NCBI GenBank assembly: GCA_002049455.2
Contig: KV918970.1
Coordinates: forward strand, 1 to 64,000
Direction of reading: 5' to 3'
Source of the DNA: Porphyra umbilicalis
Lineage: Eukaryota; Rhodophyta; Bangiophyceae; Bangiales; Bangiaceae
DNA length: 64,000 nt
Each line of letters opens with the position of its first letter. Within the stretch, counting starts at the first letter, position 1. Shown here in pieces: positions 32,235 through 43,400 of this stretch. Position numbers and translations under genes: made by a program. Below the pieces are notes generated by a model that saw only the letters and a list, made by a program, of their open reading frames with translations, ran no database searches and had not been told where the DNA came from.

Positions 32235-33101
32235 ATGGCGGATTCGGCGCCCCTAGCCGCACTACCCGCCCCCTCATCATCCCCCACGCCCACGATGGCC
32301 GGCAACTCCACGGCCAAGCCGTCCGGTGCTCCTGTGGAGCCCACGGCCACACCGTCCACGCCTGCTGACTCCGAGGCTACGTCCGGTGCTCCTGTGAAGC
32401 GCGCGGCCACACCGTCCACGCCTGCTGACTCCGGGGCTACTGAGGGGCCGACTTCAACTGCAGACAAGGCCACCCTTGCCTACACCCCTCGCCCGGCACA
32501 TGGGCCGCCTGCTCGAGCAATCACAAAGGCCCAGCTCCAACGGGGCCTACGAAGCATCTGCACCCTGTGCAAGCACGCGCAGTCCGTGAGCTCCAACGTC
32601 TCAATCTGCCCGGACCGGTGCCCGTGCCCGTGGGCGCGCCGGCCCTCGCCGCATCCGGGCTGGGGCTGGCGCTGGATTGGAAGCCAACCTGGCTTCTTAG
32701 GCCGCACCGCAGAGCGTCGGGCTCAGCGCCGTCTGTGTTTTGTTTGCCGTCTTTCCATCACCGTCGGGCCTCACCACCCGACGTGTCCACCGTGGTGCCC
32801 GTTCCCCTGGGCGTCGCCTCCTGTCATCGAGCTGCCGCCGGACGAGGACGGCAACGTGGTGAGCGTGGCCTGGGAGCAGCACGACCGGCGGCTCGCAGAG
32901 GAGCGCGCGGCGGCGGAGGCGAGGACCGCTCCTCGTTTGATACAAGTGCAAACGTGTCCAGACGCCAACGGCGTGCGTGGATTGCGGTGGGTGGACGTCA
33001 ACAAGCCTCAGCCGCCTGAGTGGTGGGAGCCGCTCCAGTTGGGACCGCTGCCCCCCCGCCGCCCGCCGCCGCCTCGACCTCCCTCGCCGAGACGCCAGTA
33101 G
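32235..33101 (+). CDS. Protein with two copies of a CxxC...CPxxCPxPWA motif
   Basis: A 288-residue ORF from an ATG at 32235. Residues about 30-75 hold two near-identical segments ending Thr-Pro-Ser-Thr-Pro-Ala-Asp-Ser. Two Cys modules follow: Cys-x-x-Cys, about 14 residues, then Cys-Pro-x-x-Cys-Pro-x-Pro-Trp-Ala (about residues 110-140 and 167-193). Each has four Cys and could bind one zinc. I know no family with this exact motif. The C-terminus is Pro/Arg-rich and runs just into the open frame of the next gene. It may be part of the Harbinger unit or a separate gene; the shared upstream block with the gene at 27987 argues for common regulation. Confidence 0.6.
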   Translation: MADSAPLAALPAPSSSPTPTMAGNSTAKPSGAPVEPTATPSTPADSEATSGAPVKRAATPSTPADSGATEGPTSTADKATLAYTPRPAHGPPARAITKAQLQRGLRSICTLCKHAQSVSSNVSICPDRCPCPWARRPSPHPGWGWRWIGSQPGFLGRTAERRAQRRLCFVCRLSITVGPHHPTCPPWCPFPWASPPVIELPPDEDGNVVSVAWEQHDRRLAEERAAAEARTAPRLIQVQTCPDANGVRGLRWVDVNKPQPPEWWEPLQLGPLPPRRPPPPRPPSPRRQ

Positions 33102-33160
33102 CGGTGGCTCGTGACTGCGCTGCCGCTGTGCTCTGTGTTCCAGATCAAGGCGGCCAAGAC

Positions 33161-35023
33161 ATGGCCGGTTCTACCCTTACTCCCCCGCCCTCTCCTCCTG
33201 CAGGAGGCCAAGGCGGCCAAAACATGGCCGGCGCCACCAGGACCACCCGTTCTCCTGCCCCTCGTGATGACGCGACCAATGATGGGTCGTTGGTGGGCGA
33301 CGATGAGATCCTTCCCTTGCGGCCAAGCCCATCGCTGTCGCCCCAACGCCCTCCCAATGCTCTGGCCCCTGGTAGTCTTCGTGGCGTCCGGGGTGTGTCA
33401 TGGACTCCAGATGAGCGCGAGTTTCTCTGCGCAGCGTACGTGGAGGCGACCCTCAATGCGGAGGTTGGTATCGACCAGCGCCTCGAGACTTTCAAGGAGG
33501 ACATCTGCAGCCGCTTTCGCGCGCGACTACCGAATGACATGCCGCGGGTGGAGCGACGCCGCTCCCGCTCTACCTCTGCCATCCACAAGGAGCTGAGCTA
33601 CAACATCTTCCCTATGGTCGACCGGTTTAAGAATTCCTACATGGCGATCGTAAACTACAGGCTTACTGGCAACCCGACGATGGCGGACCTGTTCAACGCC
33701 ACCCTGGTCAAGTTCAACGGCTTGAGCCCCTACGAGGGCTTTAAGCCGGAAGTAGCAGCAAAGCTCGACAACCAGCCTCTTCGCCTCTGGAACATTCTCA
33801 AGCAGCTGGACCGCTTCAGCGGCGCCGCCACGATGGAAGCGCTCGGGCGGCCGCGACGTGTCGCGCACGATGATGCAGAGGAGGACACCGTTGAGGACGA
33901 CCCCTTTGACGAGCCTCAGAGCTCTACGTATGACCGCAGAAAGAAGCAGCGACGTCAGGGTGCGTTTCAAGAGCGGCCTATTGGAACCAAGGCCGCCAAG
34001 GAGTTCTCTCGCATTGAGGCCGCCCTTCAGCGCGAGTCCGTCGCGCACACGGCGGCGCTCAACTCCATTGCGCGATCGGCAGCTGAGCGCAGCACCGTTG
34101 CTTTTTGGTCTTCGCCCATGGCTGCCAACACGGAGCAGGGTCGCGCTTGGTGGGCACGTGAGGCTAGTCGCCGCCTGCGCGAGGAACCTGATGGCCACCC
34201 CGTGGCCAACAACGCCAACACCCCGGACGCAAATGACGAGGCGGCCATGCAACGAGAGATTGATGCGGCATCCGCTGCAGCTGCCGCCATCGGCCGTGGG
34301 CGCCGAGGTAGAGGTGGTCGAGGCGGGGGTGGACGTGGTCGTGATTGGAGCGGCCGCGTTCGCCGAGGAGGCACACGCGGCCGCAGAGGTCTCGCTAGTG
34401 GCGCCCGAGGTGGCCGTGCGCGAGCCGAGCGCCGCGGCTCGCGGTCCACGTCTGAGATAGACGAGGAGGAGGCGGGCTCCGTCACGGAGACGGAGTCGGA
34501 TGCGTCACCCGCCCCTCATGGTCATGCGCACACCGACAAGGAGACGGCCGAAGAGGAGGCCGAAGAGGAGGACCACATCGTGTCGCCACCGCCGCCACCG
34601 CCTTCGACGCTGCCTGTGCCGACCACCTCTATTGAGGACGCCGCGGATGCTGCTGTGGCCCTAGCAGCTGCTGCAACTCAAGGAAGCAGCAGCGACTCGG
34701 GCCACGGGAAGACAAGGCTGCCCGCGGACGAGAGCGTTGGCGCGAGCGGCGAGCACGAGCAAGTCTCGACGGGAGGAGAGCTTTGTGGGCGCAGCCATGG
34801 CGGCCGCGCCGGCGTTTCCAGTTCCCGGCCGCCGCTGCCGCCGTCTCTTCGTACGGCCTCTAATCGAGGCCGCTCCTCCATTGTTTCCAAGCAGCGGCTA
34901 TTCATGGAGAGAGCGCACGCCAACGGCCTCAATATCGACCAGCGCGTTCTGAACACTATGGACTGGGGTTCATCCAGCGATGGAGAAGACGGTGACGAGC
35001 ACGATGACGTGGATGACGCGTAG
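33161..35023 (+). CDS. Harbinger-type ORF1: Myb/SANT-like DNA-binding protein
   Basis: A 620-residue ORF from the first ATG (33161); the frame is open back to 33020 without an ATG. Residues about 85-205 match the Myb/SANT-like accessory protein that accompanies plant-type PIF/Harbinger transposases: Ser-Trp-Thr-Pro-Asp-Glu at the start, a Val-Gly-x-Asp-Gln segment, and a Leu-Trp-Asn-Ile-Leu-Lys helix. Further on (about residue 277) is Arg-Pro-Ile-Gly-x-Lys-x-Ala-Lys-Glu, the signature of the NAM-associated C-terminal domain. The Arg/Gly-rich stretch at about residues 385-430 looks like RGG-type nucleic-acid binding. In the family this protein helps the transposase reach the nucleus and bind the element's ends. 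The transposase itself lies on the minus strand at 38994-45410. Confidence 0.75.
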   Translation: MAGSTLTPPPSPPAGGQGGQNMAGATRTTRSPAPRDDATNDGSLVGDDEILPLRPSPSLSPQRPPNALAPGSLRGVRGVSWTPDEREFLCAAYVEATLNAEVGIDQRLETFKEDICSRFRARLPNDMPRVERRRSRSTSAIHKELSYNIFPMVDRFKNSYMAIVNYRLTGNPTMADLFNATLVKFNGLSPYEGFKPEVAAKLDNQPLRLWNILKQLDRFSGAATMEALGRPRRVAHDDAEEDTVEDDPFDEPQSSTYDRRKKQRRQGAFQERPIGTKAAKEFSRIEAALQRESVAHTAALNSIARSAAERSTVAFWSSPMAANTEQGRAWWAREASRRLREEPDGHPVANNANTPDANDEAAMQREIDAASAAAAAIGRGRRGRGGRGGGGRGRDWSGRVRRGGTRGRRGLASGARGGRARAERRGSRSTSEIDEEEAGSVTETESDASPAPHGHAHTDKETAEEEAEEEDHIVSPPPPPPSTLPVPTTSIEDAADAAVALAAAATQGSSSDSGHGKTRLPADESVGASGEHEQVSTGGELCGRSHGGRAGVSSSRPPLPPSLRTASNRGRSSIVSKQRLFMERAHANGLNIDQRVLNTMDWGSSSDGEDGDEHDDVDDA

Positions 35024-35829
35024 ACGACCGCCGTCGCCTTCACGGCCGCGTCTAACGACACGACGAGTGCCTTGCCGACCCTCTGATGCCAGCGTACACT
35101 GGTGATTCTCTTCCTTGCTTTCTATTTTTTTTGGTTGTATGCTATCTGCTTTGATGTTTGAGCTCTGCGTAGCTCATATTGATGATGAACTCTGTAGCTG
35201 TTCGTGGTGCCGTGCTCTTCGATATCACGGTTGTGTGGTACTATTGTGCGGTACTGCACATACCATGTATGCACAGCAGAGACAATCCGTTTTTTCCTCT
35301 GTGACTTGTTCCCCTCGACAGACTCGCCACTGCCCACTCTGGTTTACAGATTCTCAATACAGGGAAATCAATAGACGAACCTACTGCCAAATTGACAGCA
35401 CTTCGCCGAAATAATTCGCACTCCAAATGCTGCGTGTGCGTCCGAAAGCGGCCTCGGCGGCGTCCTCGACGCCCATTTGGAACACTTCTGTAGCAGTTGG
35501 AGAGCGGAAAACTTCAGACTGCCGGATATTTGAAGAGTACGGATGTAGAAGCAGTGGATCCCCGCATTTTGCACACCTCCTCTCGTACCGGCGCCAGCGC
35601 CGCATGGTTTTGTCGCCCCTCTCCCGCGTGGCGTCGCTGCCCGTCCCCCTCCCACTTACTTCGCCCCGCGACAACACTTGATCCCTGCCTCTCCGCCTGC
35701 CCCCCCTCAATGACACCACGCGTTGCAGGTGGCGGTTCGGGGGGCGGTGGCAGGCCTGCTTGGTGGGGGTGCTGAGCTTGCCACCGTGCGTCTTCTGTGG
35801 TGCTGAGTTTGACAGCGTTCGTCTCTGGT
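35024..35829. other. 3' flank, AT-richer, no gene
   Basis: More balanced base composition with T-rich runs just after the ORF1 stop (35110-35160). No ORF is credible. Confidence 0.45.
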
Positions 35830-38450
35830 GGCAGCGTTGGAGGAGGTGGCGTCCGTCGTCGGTGGCGGCGCTGGGGGCCCTGGTGGTAGCGTTGGAGGAG
35901 GTGGCGTCCGTCGTCGGTGGCGGCGCTGGGGGCGGCGGCGTGCGTCGTCAGTGAGGGCGTTGGCGGCGACGGCGGCCGTTGCAGGTGGTGGCGTTGGCGG
36001 CGGCGGAGAGGGCTGCCGGCGGGGGCGCTGGGTGCGGCGGCTGGCCTTGTCAATGGTGGCGTTGGGGGCGGCGGCGTGCGTTCTCGGTCGGGGCCTTGGG
36101 GGGGCGGCGGCCGTTGCATGTGGCGGCGGTGGCGGCGGCGGCGAGTGATGTCGGCGGCGGCGCTGGGGGCGGCGGCTGGCCCTGACGGTGGTCGCGGTGG
36201 GGGCGGCGGCGTGCGTTTTCTGTTTGGGGTGTTGGTTTGGGCTTTGAGGGCGGCGGCGGCTGGTTCGAGTGGCGACGTTGGCGTCGGCGGCGAGTGCTGA
36301 AGGCGGTGGCGCTGGGGGCGGCGGCTGTCCCTGACGGTGGTCTCGTTGGGGGTGGCGGGGTGCGTTGTCGGTTTGGGCGTTGATGGCGGCGGCGGCCGTT
36401 GCATGTGACGGCGTTGGCGGCGGCGTCGAGTGCTGCCGGCGGCGGCGCTGGGTGCGGCGGCTGGCCTTGTCGATGGTGGCGTTGGGGGCGGCAGCGTAAG
36501 TTCTTTATGGGGACATTGGGCGGGTCGGCGGCCAATGCAGGTGGCGGCGTTGGCGGCGGCAGCGAGGGCTGTCGGCGGCGGCGCTCGATGCGGCGGCTGG
36601 CCTTATCGGTGGTTGCGTTAGAGGTGGCGGCGGGCGTCGTCAGTGAGGGCGTTTTTGGCGACGGCGGCCGTTGCATGTTGCGGCGGTGGCGGCGGCCGCG
36701 AACGCTGTCGGCGGCGGCGCTGGGGACGGCGGCTGGCCCTGACGGTGGTCGCGGTGGGGGCGGCGGCGTTCGTTTTCTGTTTGGGCGTTGAGGACGGCGG
36801 CGGCCGTTGCATGTGGCGGCGGTGGCGGCGGCGGCGAGTGATGGCGGCGGCGGCGCTGGGGGCGGCGGCTGGCCCTGACGGTGGTCGCGGTGGGGGCAGC
36901 GGCGTGCGTTTTCTGTTTGGGGTGTCGGTTTGGGCTTTGAGGGCGGCGGCGGCTGGTTCGAGTGGCGACGTTGGCGGCGGCGGCGAGTGCTGAAGGCGGT
37001 GGCGCTGGGGGCGGCGGCTGTCCCTGACGGTGGTCTCGTTGGGGGTGGCGGGGTGCGTTGTCGGTTTGGGCGTTGATGGCGGCGGCGGCCGTTGCATGTG
37101 ACGGCGTTGGCGGCGGCGTCGAGTGCTGCCGGCGGCGGCGCTGGGTGCGGCGGCTGGCCTTGTCGATGGTGGCGTTGGGGGCGTCAGCGTAAGTTCTTTA
37201 TGGGGACATTGGGCGGGTCGGCGGCCAATGCAGGTGGCGGCGTTGGCGGCGGCAGCGAGGGCTGTCGGCGGCGGCGCTCGATGCGGCGGCTGGCCTTATC
37301 GGTGGTTGCGTTAGAGGTGGCGGCGGGCGTCGTCAGTGAGGGCGTTTTTGGCGACGGCGGCCGTTGCATGTTGCGGCGGTGGCGGCGGCCGCGAACGCTG
37401 TCGGCGGCGGCGCTGGGGACGGCGGCTGGCCCTGACGGTGGTCGCGGTGGGGGCGGCGGCGTTCGTTTTCTGTTTGGGCGTTGAGGACGGCGGCGGCCGT
37501 TGCATGTGGCGGCGGTGGCGGCGGCGGCGAGTGATGTCGGCGGCGGCGCTGGGGGCGGCGGCTGGCCCTGACGGTGGTCGCGGTGGGGGCGGCGGCGTGC
37601 GTTTTCTGTTTGGGGTGTCGGTTTGGGCTTTGAGGGCGGCGGCGGCTGGTTCGAGTGGCGACGTTGGCGGCGGCGGCGAGTGCTGAAGGCGGTGGCGCTG
37701 GGGGCGGCGGCTGTCCCTGACGGTGGTCTCGTTGGGGGTGGCGGGGTGCGTTGTCGGTTTGGGCGTTGATGGCGGCGGCGGCCGTTGCATGTGACGGCGT
37801 TGGCGGCGGCGTCGAGTGCTGCCGGCGGCGGCGCTGGGTGCGGCGGCTGGCCTTGTCGATGGTGGCGTTGGGGGCGTCAGCGTAAGTTCGTTATGGGGAC
37901 ATTGGGCGGGTCGGCGGCCAATGCAGGTGGCGGCGTTGGCGGCGGCAGCGAGGGCTGTCGGCGGCGGCGCTCGGTGCGGCGGCTGGCCTTATCGGTTGTT
38001 GCGTTAAAGGTGGCGGCGGGCGTCGTCAGTGAGGGCGTTTTTGGCGACGGCGGCCGTTGCATGTTGCGGCGGTGGCGGCGGCCGCGAACGCTGTCGGCAG
38101 CGGCGAAGGCGGTGGCGCTGGGGGCGGCGGCTGTCCCTGACGGCGGTCTCGTTGGGGGTGGCGGCGTGCGTTGTCGGTTTGGGCGTTGAGGGCGGCGGCG
38201 GCCGTTGCATGTGACGGCGTTGGCGGCGGCGTAGAGTGCTGTCGGCGGCGGCGCTGGGGGAGGCGGCTGGCCTTGACGGTGGTCGCGTTTGGGGCGGCGG
38301 CGTGCGTTGTCGGTTTGGGCGTTGAGGGCGGCGGCGGCCAGTTTTGGCGGCGGCTTTGGCGACGGCGGCTAGTGTTGTCGGTCGCAGCGTTTGGGGCGTC
38401 GGCATGTGTCGTCGGTGGGGGCTTTGGGGGCTGCGGGTTCCGTGCTGTCG
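35830..38450. repeat. Higher-order tandem repeat, 693-bp unit of GGCGGC-type subrepeats
   Basis: The whole stretch consists of GTTGGCGGCGGC-like words. From about 36.24 to 38.2 kb the order of variants repeats every 693 bp: the GTTGCATGTGACGGCG landmark is at 36393, 37086 and 37779. Units are nearly identical, with a few substitutions and one deletion in the last. Identical ORFs appear on both strands in each unit and are by-products of the repeat. It lies between the converging ends of the ORF1 gene and the transposase gene. Confidence 0.9.
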
Positions 38451-38993
38451 CAGTGTCGCGGTGTCGTTGGCAGGGGGTGCGGGAAGAGGGGTAGGGGGGT
38501 GTGGGTCTGGCTCTCTCCTCACCACGGCAGTGTCTCAAGACCTACGCCGCCCTTCCATGCGCTGTCTGTTGAATCTTGCTAGCTGCGAGAGCGGCGGCGG
38601 GAGGCGGCGCCACTCGCGGTAGGCGGCACCACTCGCATCACATCATTTATATATAAAATAATAATAACACATTTGTACAGAGTCTCAGAGTCCTTTGGCG
38701 CACAGCTGTTTCATATTTGCAGAACACGCTCTGCCTGCGCGCCGAGTTCCAGTGACCATGGCTAGCTGCCTCTGGGAGGCATGAACAGCACCTGCCGACG
38801 TCTCGTAGGCCTGGAGAGAGGTGAGCCAGGGGCTTGAGAGGCACACATTGTTGGCAGTCTACCCCCCCCACTCAGAGAACTGGACGATGAGGGACAACAA
38901 GCATGTCCAAGGGAAAAAAAACCCGACTAGCGGGAAACAAAACCTTTGCTTCACAGCTCGGCGTGGTCATAGACACCTCAGCCCCCAGCATTC
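38451..38993. other. Intergenic, no gene
   Basis: Includes an AT-rich patch (38640-38680, TATATAAAATAATAATAA-like). This is downstream of the transposase C-terminal part; no defined terminus of the element is seen. Confidence 0.4.
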
Positions 38994-39984
38994 TCACTCG
39001 TGTGCCCCAGTCAGCGGCAAGCGCACATAGGGCGCTAGCAGTCTACCGCGGTCTGCCCAAACGTGCTCCGACCAGTCGTTGAGCAACGACAAGTGACGGT
39101 CGGTGTTCTTGGCCTCGACCTCGGCCATGTGCATGTACCTCGCTGACCCCACGATAGGACCTGGACCGTCGTCTGCAGCCTCGGGTTCATGGGTTGTCGT
39201 GGCGGCCACCGCCTCGCCCCACACACAATCTTGTTGCGGCCCCGCATCCTTGGTGAAGGCCGCCGATTGCCCGTCGCCAGTACGTGAGCCGCCGTCGGCC
39301 GCGGCAGCGCTCCCGCGCACTAGAGCAATGAAGCCATGCCGCTTGTGCTCGACGGCCATGTTGTGCAGGATGGCAGTTGCCTTGGCCGTCTTGATCAGGC
39401 GTAAAACCGACATGTATCGGGCCGGATACTTCATGATGAACCACCGTGACCACCATACCGCGTAAAGACGTTCTGCATCCTTGCGCACCGCCTCCTGGAG
39501 GCGATTGTACACCAGCAGTTTGGGACCGTCAGGCTTCGGGTGCGGGAGAGCAAACAAAGCATACCGAGGGTAGCCCGCATCGGCCGCGTAAAAGAGCAAG
39601 CGACGAGAGCGGCCGCTCAGTGTGTACTTGTACTTCCTTGGTGGCCAAGCACCCGCGTTCACGTCAAGCATCAGCGGAGACGATGCCAGCACGTTCATGT
39701 CGTTGTACGCCCCAGGACAGCCAACAAACAAATGCCAGATATACAGGTCCTCATCACATACCGTCTCAATAACGACAGAGCGCCTACCTTTGCGGTCCAG
39801 GTACTGCCCGCCAAGGGCCTTTGGGCACTTGTGCCACTGCCAATGTGTGCAGTCGATGGAGCCCATACAGCCCGGCATACCGCGGGCCGCATTTCGCGTC
39901 AGAATGTGCTCTAGCTCCACGTCCGTCGGGCGACGAAGGTACGTCGACTCCCACTTGTCGATGACGAACTCCGTGAGGTGGTGA
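38994..39984 (-). pseudogene. PIF/Harbinger transposase, C-terminal part (split by copia)
   Basis: Minus-strand coding from the copia insertion point to a TGA at 38994, about 328 residues. It holds the catalytic core of plant-type Harbinger transposases (Plant_tran family): Gly-Ser-Ile-Asp-Cys-x-His-Trp with the first Asp, Gly-Ala-Tyr-Asn-Asp-Met-Asn-Val-Leu with the second, and Arg-Lys-Asp-Ala-Glu-Arg with the Glu. It ends with the Ile-Leu-His-Asn-Met helix and a hydrophilic tail. The N-terminal part is at 44953-45410 beyond the copia element. Removing the insertion and one copy of the duplication restores the same reading frame, so the gene was intact when hit. The class cuts and pastes DNA with a DDE triad. 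Confidence 0.9.
39980..39984. other. Target-site duplication GGTGA, left copy
   Basis: GGTGA directly precedes the LTR. The same five bases follow the other LTR at 44948-44952, as integrase-mediated insertion produces. Confidence 0.95.
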
Positions 39985-40404
39985 TGTTGAATCGCAGTGG
40001 GGATAGGGGTTGGGGGACCACGGTGAAGTGGTTGAGTGGCTTGAGCTTGTGTGTGTGTGTGCGAACGTGCTTTGTTGGTTGTCCTAAGGTTCGCCCGCCT
40101 CTCCCAACCGAGAGCACCTCTCAAATAGTCCCCACCGGCCCAAGTGCTCCCCCCTCCCCGCGCCCACACCGACGCCCACGCCCTCGCACCAAATCGAATC
40201 ACTCACCAAAATCAAAAACCACTAGAGCAAAGCGAAGATCAAATCCAAAACATGCCAAAAGTAACGCCCCAAGATGACCCAACACAAATGTGTGCAACTT
40301 GACCACGTCTTGCAAATGTACCATGTGGGGTACCATAAGGGTCACCGACCATCATCCATCCGCGAACCGCCAGTGGAGTCGGCGACGAGCATCACAGTCC
40401 AACA
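39985..40404 (-). repeat. Copia 3' LTR
   Basis: 420 bp, beginning TGTTGAATCG and ending CAGTCCAACA on the plus strand. Matches 44528-44947 with no difference seen by eye. It contains a GTGTGTGTGT run. Confidence 0.96.
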
Positions 40405-40413
40405 CTCCTCCTT
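40405..40413 (-). promoter_or_regulatory. Copia polypurine tract
   Basis: Minus strand AAGGAGGAG directly before the 3' LTR, the expected primer for plus-strand DNA synthesis. Confidence 0.8.
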
Positions 40414-40439
40414 GCTTGTTGCCGCGGCGGTTCTTGTAT

Positions 40440-43400
40440 TCAGCAAAGCCCCATGGCCTCGACATGCTTGTCGTGCTTGGTCTTGCCGAGCTCCTTCGTC
40501 ATCGGGTCCGCCACCATGTCGACCGTTGCACAATGCTCCAGTGTCACCTTGTCCGTCGTGATGGCCTCGCGCACAAAGTGGTAGCGAATGTCGATGTGCT
40601 TAGTGCGCTTGTGCTCGACGGGGTTCTTGGAGAAGTCAATGCACCCGCTGTTGTCGACCTTGATGTTGATCGGCCCGCCCCAGATCGCTGTCCGCAGCCC
40701 TTGAGTTGCGACGCTTTGCACGAGCTTGTTGAGCCAAACAGCTTCCTTGCTGGCCTCACATAGAGCCATGTATTCGGCTTCCATCGTCGACAGCGCCACC
40801 GTCTTCTGCAAATTAGAACCCCAGCTGACGGCTGCTCCGCCAAAGATGAAGGTGAAGCCCGTCGTAGAACGTCGCGTCTCGTGGTCACCCGCCCAGTCGG
40901 CATCACTAAAGCCTTGTAGAACACAGGAAGAGTTCTTGTCGAAGACCAGCCCCTTGTCCATCGAACCCTTGACGTACCGTAGAACGCGCTTGATCGCCGC
41001 CCAATGCTCCTTGCCGTAGCACGAAACAAACCGACTCAGCTTCCCGATAGCGAAGGCGAGGTCAGGACGTGTCCCGACCATCAGGTACATCAGACTGCCG
41101 ACGGCTTCGCGGTAGGGCAGCGCGTCGTCGCTCTCGTCGGCCTTGACCAGCTGCAGGCCCACCTCCAGCGGCGTTCCGATCGGGTTGCACTCCGCCATCC
41201 CGAACTTCTCCAGCACTTGCGCCGCATATTTGCCCTGCGACAGCTTGAGGGTGCCCAACGCCTTGTCACGCCTAATCTCTAGCCCGAGGATGACCTTCGC
41301 CTCGCCCAGGTCCTTCATCTCAAAACGCTTGTGCAGAGCGTCCTTAATCTTGTAGATCGCCGCCAGGCTTGATGCCACCAACAGGAGATCGTCGACGTAC
41401 ACCAGGACGATGATGATTTCGCCGTCATCCATGAGGAGGTAGAGGCATGCATCCGGGTCAATGTTGTCAAACCCCTGCGACTTGAGAAAGTCGTCGAGCT
41501 TGGCGTACCACATCCTGGGAGCTTGCTTCAGCCAATACAGCGCTTGCAGGAGACGACACACCTTGTCAGGATACGTCGGATCGACATAGCCGTCTGGCTG
41601 CTCCATGTAGACCTCCTCGTCAAGGTCGCCGTTGAGGAATGCCGTCTTGACGTCCATCTGATGTAGCTCCCACCCGTTCGCCGCCGTCATCGCCAGGATG
41701 CATCGAATGGTGGTGAACTTGGCCACCGGCGCGAACGTCTCGTTGAAGTCGAGCCCCTTGATGTGCCGGTTCCCCATGAAGCACAGGCGCGCCTTGTGAC
41801 GCGTCGTGTTGTTCCCGTTCTTGTCAACCTCGTTCTTGACCTTGTAAACCCACTTGCCCTTCAGCACGCGTCGACTGGCCGGGCGATCCGTCAAGCGCCA
41901 AGTCTTGTTCTTGCGGATGGCCTCCATCTCCTCGTCCATGGCAATCTGCCACTTAGCCGATTCCTGCCCTTGAACGGCTTGCACGTACGTCGTGGGCGCC
42001 TCGTGAGCAACCAGGCTCACCGGGCGCCAGTACTCGACAGGGGGTCGCCGCGCTCTGCCGCTCCGACGCAGCGTGTCTTGAGAGCCGCCACAACCTTGAT
42101 TGTCGTCCGCGGACTTGTCAGATCCATCGACTTGCTTGTCATTCTTGTCGTCATTGTCAGCATCCACGTCTTCGCCGTCGCTTACAGAGCCCAAACCCGT
42201 CTCGACTCCGACGTTTTCGTCTCCGGGAAGCTCCTCTGCAACTTCTGCCACCTCGCTTACGTTCGTCTCGACGAACACGACGCTTCGTGCCTTGACGACC
42301 TTGCCGTCGTCGAGGATGACCTTGTACGCCTTGCTGCCGTCGGGATAGCCTAAGAAGACGCCCTTCGCCGCCTTGTCGCCAAACTTGCCGTCGATGTGAC
42401 TCTTGTGCAGCACCACCCAGCATGTCGACCCAAGCACCCGCATGTGGCTTACGTCGGGCTTATTTCCTGTCCACAGCTCAAAAGGTGTTTTGCCGACGGG
42501 AAGCGCCCGGCTGGTGACGCGGTTCTTGATGTAGACCGCCGTCTTGATGGCATCCGCCCAAAGATCTTGATCGACGTCCTTGTGTCGCATCATGGTGCGA
42601 GCCATCTCCACGAGAACTCGGTTGAGCCGCTCAGCAACACCGTTCTGCTGCGGCGTGTCGGGCACCGTGGTCTGGTGCGTCGTGCCGTTCTCATCGTGAA
42701 GAGCCTTGAATGCATTCGACACATACTCGCCGCCATTATCGGAGCGTAGGATCTTGATCTTGGTTCTCGTGTGCAGCTGGGCCTTCGTCAGCCACTTCTT
42801 GTACTCCGAGAGAAGATCGCTCTTCTTCTGCAGGAAGACCACGTCTGTCCAGCGGGAGAAGTCGTCAGTGAAGGTGCCAAAGTAGAGCGCACCGCCACGC
42901 GACGGCTCCGACATTGGCCCGCCCAGGTCCGAGTGCACGAGCTGCAGGCGCTTGCTGACTCGACCTCCTCCTGCACTAGGCATAGGCGTCATAGCTGCCT
43001 TCCCATACACGCACGGCTCGCAGACGACCTTGACCGCCATGGAAGAGCACTTGAGTCCATTGATGTCCTTGTTCTTGATCATCCGCTTAACGCCAGCCAC
43101 GTTGACGTGCCCAAGGCGCTCATGCAAAAGCTGAAGGGAGGCCACCGCAGCAATATCCAACAGTGGGGCCATGTCCAGGTGGTAGAGCCCACTCTTCCGC
43201 GTGCCGCACGCAGCGACCTTGTCGCTTATCTTGATGATCGTCTTACCGCCCTTGAATGACACTTCCGCACCACGTTCCTCCATCATGCCGACCGACATGA
43301 GGTTGAAGCCCATGGTAGGAACATGGAGTACCTTCTCCAACTTGATCTTGCGCGTCGTGCCGTGAACGATGACATTGAGCACGACGGTTCCGACGCCCGC

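Noticed and set aside
36050-38525. Repeated ORFs of 60-170 codons on both strands
   Set aside because: They are copies of the 693-bp GC-rich repeat, present in both directions with Arg/Gly or Pro/Arg content only.
41763-42353. Plus-strand ORF opposite the copia polyprotein
   Set aside because: Antisense shadow of integrase and RT codons; no motif of its own.
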